A stretch of 64,000 nt of DNA from Xanthobacteraceae bacterium (GTDB taxonomy: Bacteria; Pseudomonadota; Alphaproteobacteria; Rhizobiales; Xanthobacteraceae), in contig JALHMF010000001.1 in NCBI GenBank assembly GCA_022844205.1, positions 645,023 to 709,022 on the forward strand, in the 5' to 3' direction. Made by a program: the position numbers and the translations under genes. Of this stretch, positions 23,903 to 32,350 are shown piece by piece. The notes under the pieces were generated by a model that ran no database searches, was not told the DNA's origin, and saw only the letters and a program-made list of their open reading frames with translations. Within the stretch, counting starts at the first letter, position 1; each line of letters opens with the position of its first letter.

Positions 23903-26254
23903 TCAAGCCGCTTCGCTGGCCTCCTCGCGCGGCGGCCCCGCGATCGGCAGCCGCACGAAAACCTTGGTGCCCACGTTTTCGATGGAGCGGATTTTCATTT
24001 TTCCGCAGTGCAATTCCGCAAGCGATTTTGCAATCGCGAGCCCAAGGCCGGAACCGGCGTAGGTTTTTGTGAACTGGCTTTCCACCTGCTCGAACGGGCG
24101 CCCGAGGCGTTGCAGCGCCGAACGTGAAATGCCGATGCCGGAGTCCTCGATCACGAGCATGGCGTGGCCGCACGCGGTCCAGGCGTGGATGCCGACGCGG
24201 CCGCCCTCCTCCGTGAACTTGATGGAGTTGGAAAGAAGATTGAGGAGAATCTGCTTCATCGCACGCCGGTCGCCGCGCATCACAAGCCCCGGTGCGATGT
24301 CGGAGTGCATGTCGATCAGTTTCTGGTTCGCGCGCACCGACATCACGCGCATGGCTTCGGCAACGATGGAGTCGAGCTGGATTTCCTCGATGTCGAGCCG
24401 CAACCGGCCCGCTTCGATCTTCGACATATCGAGAATGTCGTTGATGACCTCGAGCAGATAGCGACCGCTATCGCGGATGTCGCGGCAGTATTCGTGATAT
24501 TTCTCCGCACCCAGTTCGCCGAACATGCCGGATTCCATGATCTCGGAGAAACCGATGATCGCATTCAGCGGCGTGCGGAGTTCATGGCTCATATTGGCGA
24601 GAAATTCCGATTTCGCCTGGTTCGCTTCCTCGGATTTCTGCGCAAGCTCGGCGAGCTGCTGCGCCTGATATTCGAGCTTTTGCTGCGAGAGTCGCAGGTC
24701 GGCGATCATCGCTTTTAACTGCTTCTCGCTCTCCATAAGCCGCTCTTCGTGCTGCTTCAGTGCAGTAATGTCGGTGCCAACGGAAACGAAACCGCCGTCG
24801 GTGGTGCGCCGTTCGCTGATCTTCAGCCAGTGGCCGTCGCCGGTCCGCGCCTCGAACGAACGCGAGCCTTCCTCCGCGCGGTCTTCGGACTTGATCGGTT
24901 CGCTGTTCGCAAGCTTGCACCCAGCCGCCATTACATCGTGATAGGGCGTTCCTGGCTCGGTTGCTGCTTCGGGCAGGCGATGCAGTGTCTGGAATTTGGA
25001 ATTGCAGAGCACGAGCCGGTCCTCGGCATCCCAGAGCACGAACGCCTCCGAGATCGTATCGACGGCTGCCCGCAGACGCATGTCCGAGGTCGCTTCGCGC
25101 TGGGCGAGGCGCTTTTCCTCGTTGATGTCGACCGCGATGCCGACAATGTGCAGGGCACCGCCGTCCACTTGCACCAGCTCCGCGCGGGCGCGCAGCCACA
25201 CCCATTCGCCGCTGGAATGGCGCATGCGGAAAGCGCGGTCGATGGTGCCGTCAGAATTTTCGGCGAGGTGTTTCGCGACATCATAGAGGCTGCCATCGTC
25301 GGGATGCACGAGCGCATCGACCTCACCGAAGGAGAGCAAATCCTCGCGCGGCGGGAAGCCGATAATCTCGAACATGGAATCGGACCAGTAAATCTGTCCG
25401 CGCGCGAGATCCCAGTCCCAGAGGCCGCAGCGGCCGCGGTTGAGCGCGGTGTCGATCCGCGCCCGCACCAATTCAAAGATTGTATCCGCCTCGCGCGACC
25501 GGGCCGACTGCCAGTGGAAGGCAAAGCCAAGAATCAACAGAACGAAGCCCGCGGTTGCAACGAGCGTCACGATCATTGCCGAGTCCGTGCGCCAGCGATG
25601 GAGCGCCTGCGTCAGCGGCTGCACCGCCGTCAGCCGCAGGCCGAGACTTGGAAGCTCGTGCGAAGCGGCGATTGCCTTGGCGCCGTCTCGAAGCATCAGT
25701 TCAAGCACCGAAGCCTGTTCCGCGAGCGATCTAGCGGCTTCCTCGCCGAGCATATCCGCGAGTGAACGCTTCGATGCGGTTGGCGCAAGTGCAGCCTCGG
25801 TGCTCGCGACCACGGTGGCGTTTGCGTTGGTGATGAAGAATCGATATTCGCTGGCCGCCGTAGCGGGGGCGGCCTGCATCAGCGCCGACTGAATGCGCGC
25901 GGCATTTGCCTCCGGCTTTACCTGCCGCGCGATTTTTTCACCGGTGAGTTGCGCCAGCAGCGAGAGTTCCTTGCGCGCATGCGAGATCGCCTCGCTGCGG
26001 TACTCCATGATCAGCACGATGGCGCCGACCGAGAACGCGACGAGAAAGAAGACGATCAGGAACGGAACCGCGCGGCGGAGAAAGGGCTCGGAGTCGAGCA
26101 GCCGCTGATAGGCGCCGCGGGTGAGGGGACCGTCGCTGCCGCGTACGCCCAGAACGCGTAATTTCGCGCTGCCGGTATGCACGCGCCCCATCTGCCGGTT
26201 CTCCCCGCTAAGTCCCGACACCTGCTTGCGAAGCAGTTGCTTCGATCCACTCAT
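23903..26254 (-). CDS. PAS-domain sensor histidine kinase of the PdhS/PleC/DivJ type
   Basis: The 783-residue protein has membrane segments near residues 62-84 and ~227-248 with a periplasmic region between. A PAS domain follows (CGLWDWDLARGQIYWSD onward), then a second PAS domain (AFVLWDAEDRLVLCNS), a coiled coil, the kinase core with His557 in NMSHELRTPLNAIIGFSEIM, and a C-terminal ATPase domain (LLSNSIKFT, DSGIGIS, GSGLGLAI). The H-box is the form found in kinases that control DivK and cell polarity in this class, so a cell-cycle role is plausible but unproven. The start is ambiguous: ATG 26254 is preferred over a TTG 23 codons upstream at 26323. It converges on glnE, three bases away. Confidence 0.88.
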   Translation of the reverse strand: MSGSKQLLRKQVSGLSGENRQMGRVHTGSAKLRVLGVRGSDGPLTRGAYQRLLDSEPFLRRAVPFLIVFFLVAFSVGAIVLIMEYRSEAISHARKELSLLAQLTGEKIARQVKPEANAARIQSALMQAAPATAASEYRFFITNANATVVASTEAALAPTASKRSLADMLGEEAARSLAEQASVLELMLRDGAKAIAASHELPSLGLRLTAVQPLTQALHRWRTDSAMIVTLVATAGFVLLILGFAFHWQSARSREADTIFELVRARIDTALNRGRCGLWDWDLARGQIYWSDSMFEIIGFPPREDLLSFGEVDALVHPDDGSLYDVAKHLAENSDGTIDRAFRMRHSSGEWVWLRARAELVQVDGGALHIVGIAVDINEEKRLAQREATSDMRLRAAVDTISEAFVLWDAEDRLVLCNSKFQTLHRLPEAATEPGTPYHDVMAAGCKLANSEPIKSEDRAEEGSRSFEARTGDGHWLKISERRTTDGGFVSVGTDITALKQHEERLMESEKQLKAMIADLRLSQQKLEYQAQQLAELAQKSEEANQAKSEFLANMSHELRTPLNAIIGFSEIMESGMFGELGAEKYHEYCRDIRDSGRYLLEVINDILDMSKIEAGRLRLDIEEIQLDSIVAEAMRVMSVRANQKLIDMHSDIAPGLVMRGDRRAMKQILLNLLSNSIKFTEEGGRVGIHAWTACGHAMLVIEDSGIGISRSALQRLGRPFEQVESQFTKTYAGSGLGLAIAKSLAELHCGKMKIRSIENVGTKVFVRLPIAGPPREEASEAA

Positions 26255-26344
26255 AAGAATCGAAAGCGGAGTCGCCTGTCTAGAGTCCGGCGAAAATAAA
26301 TCCACGCCCGAAGGAAAGAACAAACAGAGTCCGGCGAACGGATT

Positions 26345-27724
26345 TCAGTCGGAGATTCCGGTCGGCTCGGCGTGCCCGATCACGCGGTGAATCTCCGGGC
26401 GGCGCTCCAGAAGCTTCCGTTCCAGTGCGTCGACCGCCAGATGCACCTTTTCGACCGGCATCGAGGGCTCGGCACGGCAGTGAAAATTCACGACGAGCCC
26501 TTTCGGCGTCTCCCGGACCCGGACGGCATGCACGTCCCGGATCGAGCCGTTGCCGTTGCAAAGTTCCCGCATGGTGGCGGCGATGGACTCCTGCATGGCC
26601 CCCGGTGCGTCGCGGCCGGTGATGCCCGCCGTCTCCAGGGGCTCGATATGGGTCTCGACTTCCACCCTCCTGCCGAAATCCTCCTCGATTGCCGCCTCCA
26701 GATCGCTCGCGATCTTGTGTGCCTCCCGCAGCGAAAGCGAGCCATCGACCTCCAGGTCGAGGCTCACGGCGAGTTTTTCCTGCAACTGATGCACCGTGAC
26801 GTGATGAACGGCGAGCGCACGATTGCGTGCGATTACCATTACGCGCTCCATCACCGTCTCGTCGTCGAGCGCACGCGGTTCGGTGATCACGTTCACTTCC
26901 GCGTCGCCGTTTTTCTTACGGACCGCCGTTTCAATTTCGGATTTAAGATATGCCACCTTGTCGAGCGGCAACGTGCGGCTGACGCCGACATTGGTTTCGA
27001 CAAAAAGCGAAGCGCCCACGGTACGCACGCGCACGCGCTCGACCGAGACGACGCCCTTCACCTTTTTCACGGCGGACGCGACCTGTTCCGCTACCCCGGC
27101 GGGGGCGGTGTCCGTGAGCGTGTCGATGGTGCGACGGCCAAGCCGCCAGCCGGCGATGCAGATCATCACCGCGACGATGAGGGCCGCAACCGAGTCGGCC
27201 CAGGCATAGCCGAGCGCCACGGCACCCAGTCCCGCCAGCACCGCGAACGACGACCACATATCCGAGTCGAAATGCAGCGCGTCGGCTTCCAGTGCGGGGC
27301 TCGATGTCTCTCCGGCGACCTTGTAGAGTATCCGCGCGCGGAAAAAATCCGCGACGATAGATACGATGATCACGCCGAACGCCCAGATATTGGCATCGAC
27401 CGCATGACCCTTGCCGCCGAGGAGCCGGTGTCCGGCTTCCCAAATCACAAGGCCCGACAGTACGAACAAAAGGCCGGTCGCGATGAGTGCCGCCACACTC
27501 TCCACCTTGCCGTGACCGTAGTGGTGCTCCTCGTCCGCCGGCTTGCCCGCGATGCGGACGGCAAAATAGGTGATGATCGTCGCCACGAAATCCGTCAGCG
27601 AATGGGCCGCTTCCGACAGGATCGCGAGCGAGCCGGTCATGACGCCGACGATGGCCTTCGACACCGCCAGCGCCCCCGACACCGCGATCGAGCTGAGCGC
27701 GACTTTTTCCTTCGTTCTTTGCAT
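26345..27724 (-). CDS. Cation diffusion facilitator (CDF) divalent-metal exporter with extended C-terminus
   Basis: CDF proteins export Zn, Co, Fe or Mn in exchange for protons. The 459-residue protein has the six-helix core with the metal-site pairs HSLTD (helix 2) and HFDSD (helix 5), and the YGHGKVES signature of the family between helices 2 and 3. The C-terminal cytoplasmic domain is duplicated: one ferredoxin-like unit at about residues 205-285 and a second at ~360-455, joined by a linker that is itself domain-like. Most CDF proteins are about 300 residues. The metal cannot be assigned with confidence. Confidence 0.92.
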   Translation of the reverse strand: MQRTKEKVALSSIAVSGALAVSKAIVGVMTGSLAILSEAAHSLTDFVATIITYFAVRIAGKPADEEHHYGHGKVESVAALIATGLLFVLSGLVIWEAGHRLLGGKGHAVDANIWAFGVIIVSIVADFFRARILYKVAGETSSPALEADALHFDSDMWSSFAVLAGLGAVALGYAWADSVAALIVAVMICIAGWRLGRRTIDTLTDTAPAGVAEQVASAVKKVKGVVSVERVRVRTVGASLFVETNVGVSRTLPLDKVAYLKSEIETAVRKKNGDAEVNVITEPRALDDETVMERVMVIARNRALAVHHVTVHQLQEKLAVSLDLEVDGSLSLREAHKIASDLEAAIEEDFGRRVEVETHIEPLETAGITGRDAPGAMQESIAATMRELCNGNGSIRDVHAVRVRETPKGLVVNFHCRAEPSMPVEKVHLAVDALERKLLERRPEIHRVIGHAEPTGISD

Positions 27725-27837
27725 GGGCCGCTTCTGTTTTGGAACAAGGAAACTAGCCCAATCGCGTGAAACTGTAAGCTGGAAATTCGCCGCGATCTTC
27801 TGGTACTGATAGTCGCTCTCAACAGACGAGTGCCGAT

Positions 27838-28827
27838 TTGGAACGCCGCTTCAGTGTCGCACCGATGATGGACTGGACGGATCGGCATTGCCGTTTCTTC
27901 CATCGCCAGCTTACGCGCCATGCGCTGCTTTACACGGAAATGCTGACGACGGGTGCCGTATTGCACGGCGACCATGCGCGGCTGATGGCGTTCGATCCAG
28001 CCGAGCATCCGGTGGCGTTGCAGCTTGGTGGTTCCGATCCACGCGAACTTGCAATGTCGGCGAAGATCGGCGAGGACAAAAGTTATCGCGAAATCAACCT
28101 CAATGTCGGCTGTCCGTCCGACCGGGTGCAGAACGGCCGCTTCGGGGCCTGTCTGATGGCGGAGCCCGCACGCGTCGCCGAAAGCGTTGCCGCGATGAAA
28201 GCGGCAGTGAAGATTCCCGTCACGGTGAAATGCCGCCTTGGCATCGACGATCAGGACATCGAAGCGCCGCTCGATCGCTTTGCGATGAGCGTGATCGATG
28301 CAGGCGCGGACGCACTCATCGTTCATGCGCGCAAGGCGTGGCTACAAGGCTTGAGCCCGCGCGAGAACCGCGAAGTGCCGCCGCTCGATCATGATCGCGT
28401 GCGCCGCCTGAAGCAGAAATTTCCAGACACGCCCATCATCATGAACGGCGGCATTCGCACGCTGGATGAGGTCCGCGAGCATCTCGCGCATGTCGATGGC
28501 GTGATGCTGGGACGCGCGGCCTATGAAAATCCGTCGATTCTGCTACAGGTGGATCCGCTGCTGTTCGGTAAGGCAGCGCCTTCCGCGAGCGCATACGAGG
28601 CGCTGGAAAAAATCTTCCCATACATCGAACGCGAACTCGGCAATGGCGCACGGCTGCACGACATTACGCGGCATCTCCTCGGTCTCTTCCGCGGCCAGCC
28701 GGGTGCCCGGCAATTCCGCCGTCATCTCGCGACAGAAGCGGTGAAGCATAGCGCCAGCTTGAACGTGCTGCGCGAGGCGCTCGCGATGGTGCGGGAACCG
28801 GCGTTTGCGCAGGTTGCAGCGGAATGA
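27838..28827 (+). CDS. dusA: tRNA-dihydrouridine synthase A
   Basis: DusA reduces uridines 20/20a in the tRNA D-loop with FMN and NADPH. The 329-residue protein begins RRFSVAPMMDWTDRHCRFF, has the catalytic cysteine Cys92 in NVGCPSDRVQNG, and FMN-binding segments MNGGIRT and GVMLGRAAYENP. The start codon is TTG at 27838; no ATG in frame fits the family N-terminus. Divergent from the metal exporter gene with a 113-base spacer. Downstream is a repeat cluster. Confidence 0.95.
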   Translation: MERRFSVAPMMDWTDRHCRFFHRQLTRHALLYTEMLTTGAVLHGDHARLMAFDPAEHPVALQLGGSDPRELAMSAKIGEDKSYREINLNVGCPSDRVQNGRFGACLMAEPARVAESVAAMKAAVKIPVTVKCRLGIDDQDIEAPLDRFAMSVIDAGADALIVHARKAWLQGLSPRENREVPPLDHDRVRRLKQKFPDTPIIMNGGIRTLDEVREHLAHVDGVMLGRAAYENPSILLQVDPLLFGKAAPSASAYEALEKIFPYIERELGNGARLHDITRHLLGLFRGQPGARQFRRHLATEAVKHSASLNVLREALAMVREPAFAQVAAE

Positions 28828-28861
28828 GTCACACAAAATTTTTTCTCCCGGGACGGTTAGG

Positions 28862-28996
28862 AGGGGTCGTTGCTGTCTTGAAAAGTGACCCCTACCCGGT
28901 GCACCAAACTCGGCTGTTGCCGAGTTTGGCTCTTGGATTGCCAAAGTCGGATATATCCGACTTTGGGTGCAACGACCTCCCCCTTGCAGGGGGAGG
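28862..28996. repeat. Cluster of four palindromic elements between dusA and the first TauE/SafE gene
   Basis: Four inverted repeats lie side by side. AGGGGTC/GACCCCT is at 28862-28893. CCAAACTCGG/CCGAGTTTGG is at 28904-28929. A perfect 26-bp palindrome with half-site CCAAAGTCGGATA is at 28941-28966. CCTCCCCC-TTGCA-GGGGGAGG is at 28976-28996. The last is a second copy of the element at 8928-8949. None has a clear T-run. They look like a composite of dispersed repeats, not a single operator. Confidence 0.75.
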
Positions 28997-29011
28997 TGAA
29001 GAGTTTTTCGA

Positions 29012-29845
29012 ATGATGTTCGGCCTGCCCGCCGGCGAACTCGCCTTGCTCGCGGTGGCCATTCTGTTCGCGGGCGCGCTGTCTGGCATGCTTGCCGGTCT
29101 CTTCGGCATCGGCGGCTCGACCATCATCATTCCGGTGCTCTATGAATTTTTCCGTTTTCTCGGCGTGCCGGATGAAGTGCGGATGCAGCTTTGCATCGGC
29201 ACGGCACTCGCGATCACCGTGCCGACCACCTTCCGCGCCTATCTCGAACACAAGAAGAAGGGCATCATCAACGAAGCGGCGCTGCGGTTGTGGGCGATCC
29301 CGTCGGTGCTCGGCGTAATGCTCGGCAGCGTGATCGCCTGGATCGCCCCCGCGGCTGTCTTCAAGACCGCGTTCATTCTGTTTGCGCTCTTCATGTCGAT
29401 AAGATTTTTGCTCGGCCGCGAAAGCTGGAAGATCAGCGACCGGCTCCCCGGAAAACCAACAATGATGGCGGCGGGTTTGAGCTTCGGCACGCTTGCCACT
29501 CTTGTAGGTGTTGCAGGCGGCTCCTTCTCCACGCTGTTCCTCTCGCTCTATGGCCAGGCCTTTCAGGCGGCACTCGCCACATCGTCCGGTCTTGGCGTAC
29601 TGATCGGCATTCCCGCGAGCATCGGCTACATGATCGCGGGCTGGCCGCATCAGTCCTTGATGCCGCCGTTCACGATCGGTTTTGTCTCGTTGCTCGGCGT
29701 GCTTTTGTTTGCGCCCGCGAGCGTGCTCGCGGCACCTTACGGCGCGCGGCTCGCGCATCGCATGTCCAAGCGCAAGCTGGAGGTTTCCTTCGGGCTTTTT
29801 CTTCTCGTGATTGCGCTGCGTTTCGGCTACAGCCTGATTGCCTAA
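29012..29845 (+). CDS. TauE/SafE-family membrane permease, first of a tandem pair
   Basis: The 277-residue protein has about eight membrane helices and the family glycine signature in both halves: GMLAGLFGIGGSTIIIPVL near the N-terminus and LATLVGVAGGSFSTLF in the middle. TauE/SafE proteins move small sulfonated, sulfite or organic anions; the substrate here is unknown. It shares strong similarity with the next gene, including the REP-like phrase PDEVRMQLCIGTALAI versus PDAVRMQLCVGTSLAV, which indicates tandem duplication. The ATG at 29012 lies just after the palindrome cluster, where GAGG at 28993-28996 is distant from the start. Confidence 0.9.
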   Translation: MMFGLPAGELALLAVAILFAGALSGMLAGLFGIGGSTIIIPVLYEFFRFLGVPDEVRMQLCIGTALAITVPTTFRAYLEHKKKGIINEAALRLWAIPSVLGVMLGSVIAWIAPAAVFKTAFILFALFMSIRFLLGRESWKISDRLPGKPTMMAAGLSFGTLATLVGVAGGSFSTLFLSLYGQAFQAALATSSGLGVLIGIPASIGYMIAGWPHQSLMPPFTIGFVSLLGVLLFAPASVLAAPYGARLAHRMSKRKLEVSFGLFLLVIALRFGYSLIA

Positions 29846-29920
29846 CTGGACAAGGTGCGCGAACTGGCGCAAACCGCCGCAAACGCGCCCGTCCGGGTGC
29901 GGAACCATCCGGAGCGGCGA

Positions 29921-30760
29921 ATGGTGCTGGGCGTTCCACTCGGCGAATTGATCGTGCTTGCGATCGCGATTTTGATCGCAGGCGTATTCACCGGTCTGCT
30001 CGCCGGACTGCTTGGCATCGGCGGTGCCGCGATTACCGTGCCGGTGCTGTTTGAATTTTTCGGTTTCATCGGCGTTCCTGACGCGGTGCGGATGCAGCTT
30101 TGCGTCGGCACCTCGCTTGCCGTGATCGTGCCGGTATCGCTGCGTTCCTACTTCGCGCACAAGGCGAAGTCCGCCATGCGCGACGACATCCTCAAGCTGT
30201 GGACGGTACCGGTCGTGCTCGGCACGATCTGTGGCGCGATTCTGGCGTATTTCGCGCCGAGCAGTTTCTTCAAGCTGGTTTTCGTTTTGGTCGGCGGCGG
30301 CATCGCGTTGAAATTGTTGCTCGGCGGCGACAAGTGGCAGATCGGAAGCGAACTGCCCGGCAAGGCCGTCACCTGGGCCTACGGCCTGTTCATCGGGCTC
30401 GCGTCGTCGCTGATGGGCATTGCCGGCGGCTCGCTTGGAACCGTCTATCTCACGATGTTCGGCCAGCCGATTCATGTCGCTATCGCGACTTCATCGGGTC
30501 TCGGCATCCTGATCGCACTGCCCGGCATGATCGGCTACATGATCGCGGGCTGGCCGCAGATGAATCTGCTGCCGCCGTTCTCGATCGGTTATGTCTCGCT
30601 GATCGGTCTCGTGCTGTTCGCGCCGGTGAGCGTCCTCATGACTCCGGTTGGCGCCAAGCTCGCGCACAACATGCCGAAACGGAAACTGGAAGTCGCGTTC
30701 GCGCTGTTTCTGCTTTGCGCGGCGCTGCGCTTCCTCGCGAGCCTCGCGGGACTCTTTTAA
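29921..30760 (+). CDS. TauE/SafE-family membrane permease, second of a tandem pair
   Basis: The 279-residue protein repeats the layout of its upstream neighbour: GLLAGLLGIGGAAITVPVL, an MQLCVGTSLAVIVP segment, ASSLMGIAGGSLGTVY and GYMIAGWPQMNLLPP. ATG 29921 follows GGAGCGGCGA and aligns with the paralogue's start. A longer frame from GTG 29855 adds 22 unlike residues. The two copies may form one transporter or handle related anions. It converges on the protease-like gene, with stops adjacent at 30760/30761. Confidence 0.9.
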   Translation: MVLGVPLGELIVLAIAILIAGVFTGLLAGLLGIGGAAITVPVLFEFFGFIGVPDAVRMQLCVGTSLAVIVPVSLRSYFAHKAKSAMRDDILKLWTVPVVLGTICGAILAYFAPSSFFKLVFVLVGGGIALKLLLGGDKWQIGSELPGKAVTWAYGLFIGLASSLMGIAGGSLGTVYLTMFGQPIHVAIATSSGLGILIALPGMIGYMIAGWPQMNLLPPFSIGYVSLIGLVLFAPVSVLMTPVGAKLAHNMPKRKLEVAFALFLLCAALRFLASLAGLF

Positions 30761-31483
30761 TTATTTTCCCTGCTTGGAGCGCAGCACGAGATTGGTGCCG
30801 CGTACCTCGAAGGATTCGAGCCGGTTGAGAAAGCTCATTCCAAGAAGACTGGTTTTGAGATTTCCCGGCGCCGACACGAGTGCGGGAATCCTGCGCTCGA
30901 CGATGTTGCCGACCGCGAGCCGATCGAGGATCACGCCCGCCGCCTTGGCACGGCCGCTCGCCGTCTCGATCGGCACGTCGTATTTCAGGAGATCAATTGG
31001 CAAGCCGGCGGCCTTCGCCGCTTCCTGTGTCAGCACGACGCTTGAGGCGCCGGTGTCCACGAGCATCCGCACCGTCGCCTGATTGACTTCCGCCTGCACC
31101 GAGAAATCACCCGCACGCGCACGCGCGACCTGCACGGTGGCGCCGCCGCTGCCGGAAATATTCGCGGGACGGCTGATGAGCAGTTCGGAAAGCACGCGTT
31201 GGCTGACGCCTTCCAGCTCATACCGATAGCTGTAGCCGACCGCGAGCATCGCAAAGACGACGATCCAGAACATTAGCGCGCGCACGAGTTCGCCGAGACG
31301 GCTGTAGAAGAAGAAATAGGACACGCCGCCGACAAGCACGAAGAGCGCGACCAGATAGGCGAGCCGCGCGAACGTATCGAGGTCCAGCCCCGCGATCGTG
31401 CCCTGCTGATGACGCAGCGCCAGCGCCACGACCGTGAAGCCGAGTGCCGTAATGACGATCCAGAGCAGGCGGTCGGAATTCAC
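30761..31483 (-). CDS. Membrane-anchored retropepsin-like aspartic protease (TIGR02281-type)
   Basis: The 240-residue protein has about three membrane helices in the first ~110 residues and then a single pepsin-like domain with active-site DTGASSVVL (Asp143) and the partner hydrophobic-Gly segment SLLGMSFLNRL. Half-size aspartic proteases act as dimers. The family is widespread in Alphaproteobacteria and poorly characterised. It lies nine bases after the CobS-like gene on the same strand. In related genomes, as I recall, such a gene stands beside cobalamin genes cobS and cobT, which supports the assignment of its neighbour. Confidence 0.88.
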   Translation of the reverse strand: MNSDRLLWIVITALGFTVVALALRHQQGTIAGLDLDTFARLAYLVALFVLVGGVSYFFFYSRLGELVRALMFWIVVFAMLAVGYSYRYELEGVSQRVLSELLISRPANISGSGGATVQVARARAGDFSVQAEVNQATVRMLVDTGASSVVLTQEAAKAAGLPIDLLKYDVPIETASGRAKAAGVILDRLAVGNIVERRIPALVSAPGNLKTSLLGMSFLNRLESFEVRGTNLVLRSKQGK

Positions 31484-31492
31484 GATGTTGTC

Positions 31493-32254
31493 TCAGACAG
31501 TGGCGAAGAAATAAACGGCGATCAGGAAAGCGATTTCGGCGGCGATCTCGACCGGCCCGCTCAGCGCGCGGCCGCCCGTTTCAGGAACCTTTGGCGCGAA
31601 TGCGCTGACGACCGCAGCCGCCGCGATGGCGGCGGCAAGCCCGGCCACAGCCGAGCCAAGCCCGTAGGTGGGCAGGATCAGCGCAATGCCTGCGGCCAGC
31701 GCAACCAAAACCAGTTTCTGGAACGCGGACGAGCCGCTGGAATCAACGCCTCCAGTTTTGGACGTGTTCGAAATCGCGAATGACACAGCGGCTCCGCGCG
31801 CGACCGCGGCAGCGGCAATCAGCGCAACCGCCGCTTTCAAAAATCCGATCTGCACCAGCGCGTATACCGCGCCCATGTGCAGGAGCACGCTCACGATCAG
31901 AATGATGATGCCTGGATAGGCGGCTGCGGCACCCGCGTCCGGCGTGCCGAGCTGGTCGCCGGATACGATCAGCGCCCGCTGCGCCATCGCGCCCGTCACA
32001 ATGGCCAGAACAATGAGCGTGAACGCCGACGCAGCGAAGGGCGGCATCCGCAACGCGTAGGCGATCAGGAGGGCAAGCGCGCCGGCGGCACCCACGACCG
32101 CGCCCGCAAGGGGTGCTGCGTAGGCATTCGTAACCGGATCGGGAGTGATATTCGCCTCGGCTTCGCCAGGCAGCAGCGGTATCGGCAGGCTGGTGTAGTA
32201 GCGAAGCCATGCGACCGTTTCATAGACCAGCGGCGGCATGTGATCCTCTTGCAT
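31493..32254 (-). CDS. CobS-like (cobalamin synthase fold) membrane protein lacking the acidic active-site motif
   Basis: The 253-residue protein is built of Ala/Leu-rich membrane helices. The length, the N-terminal AWLRYYTSLPIP (compare the LxFLTRLPVP of CobS), the PLAGAVVGAAGAL helix, and ARGAAVSFAI late in the protein match adenosylcobinamide-GDP ribazoletransferase. In true CobS the segment after the third helix reads TG-x-LHLDGLADTADGL and holds the metal-binding acids. Here the same place reads TGAMAQRALIVSGDQLG, with the His and almost all Asp gone. It is thus a diverged paralogue, probably not a cobalamin synthase. An unrelated membrane protein cannot be excluded. Confidence 0.6.
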   Translation of the reverse strand: MQEDHMPPLVYETVAWLRYYTSLPIPLLPGEAEANITPDPVTNAYAAPLAGAVVGAAGALALLIAYALRMPPFAASAFTLIVLAIVTGAMAQRALIVSGDQLGTPDAGAAAAYPGIIILIVSVLLHMGAVYALVQIGFLKAAVALIAAAAVARGAAVSFAISNTSKTGGVDSSGSSAFQKLVLVALAAGIALILPTYGLGSAVAGLAAAIAAAAVVSAFAPKVPETGGRALSGPVEIAAEIAFLIAVYFFATV

Positions 32255-32350
32255 GCGCGGATGTCCGACTCACGCGCGGCCTGAAATTATCGCTGTTTGC
32301 CGTCTCGCGCCAAGCGTGCCGGGCATCGAACTTTCGCAGTCCGTGCATCT

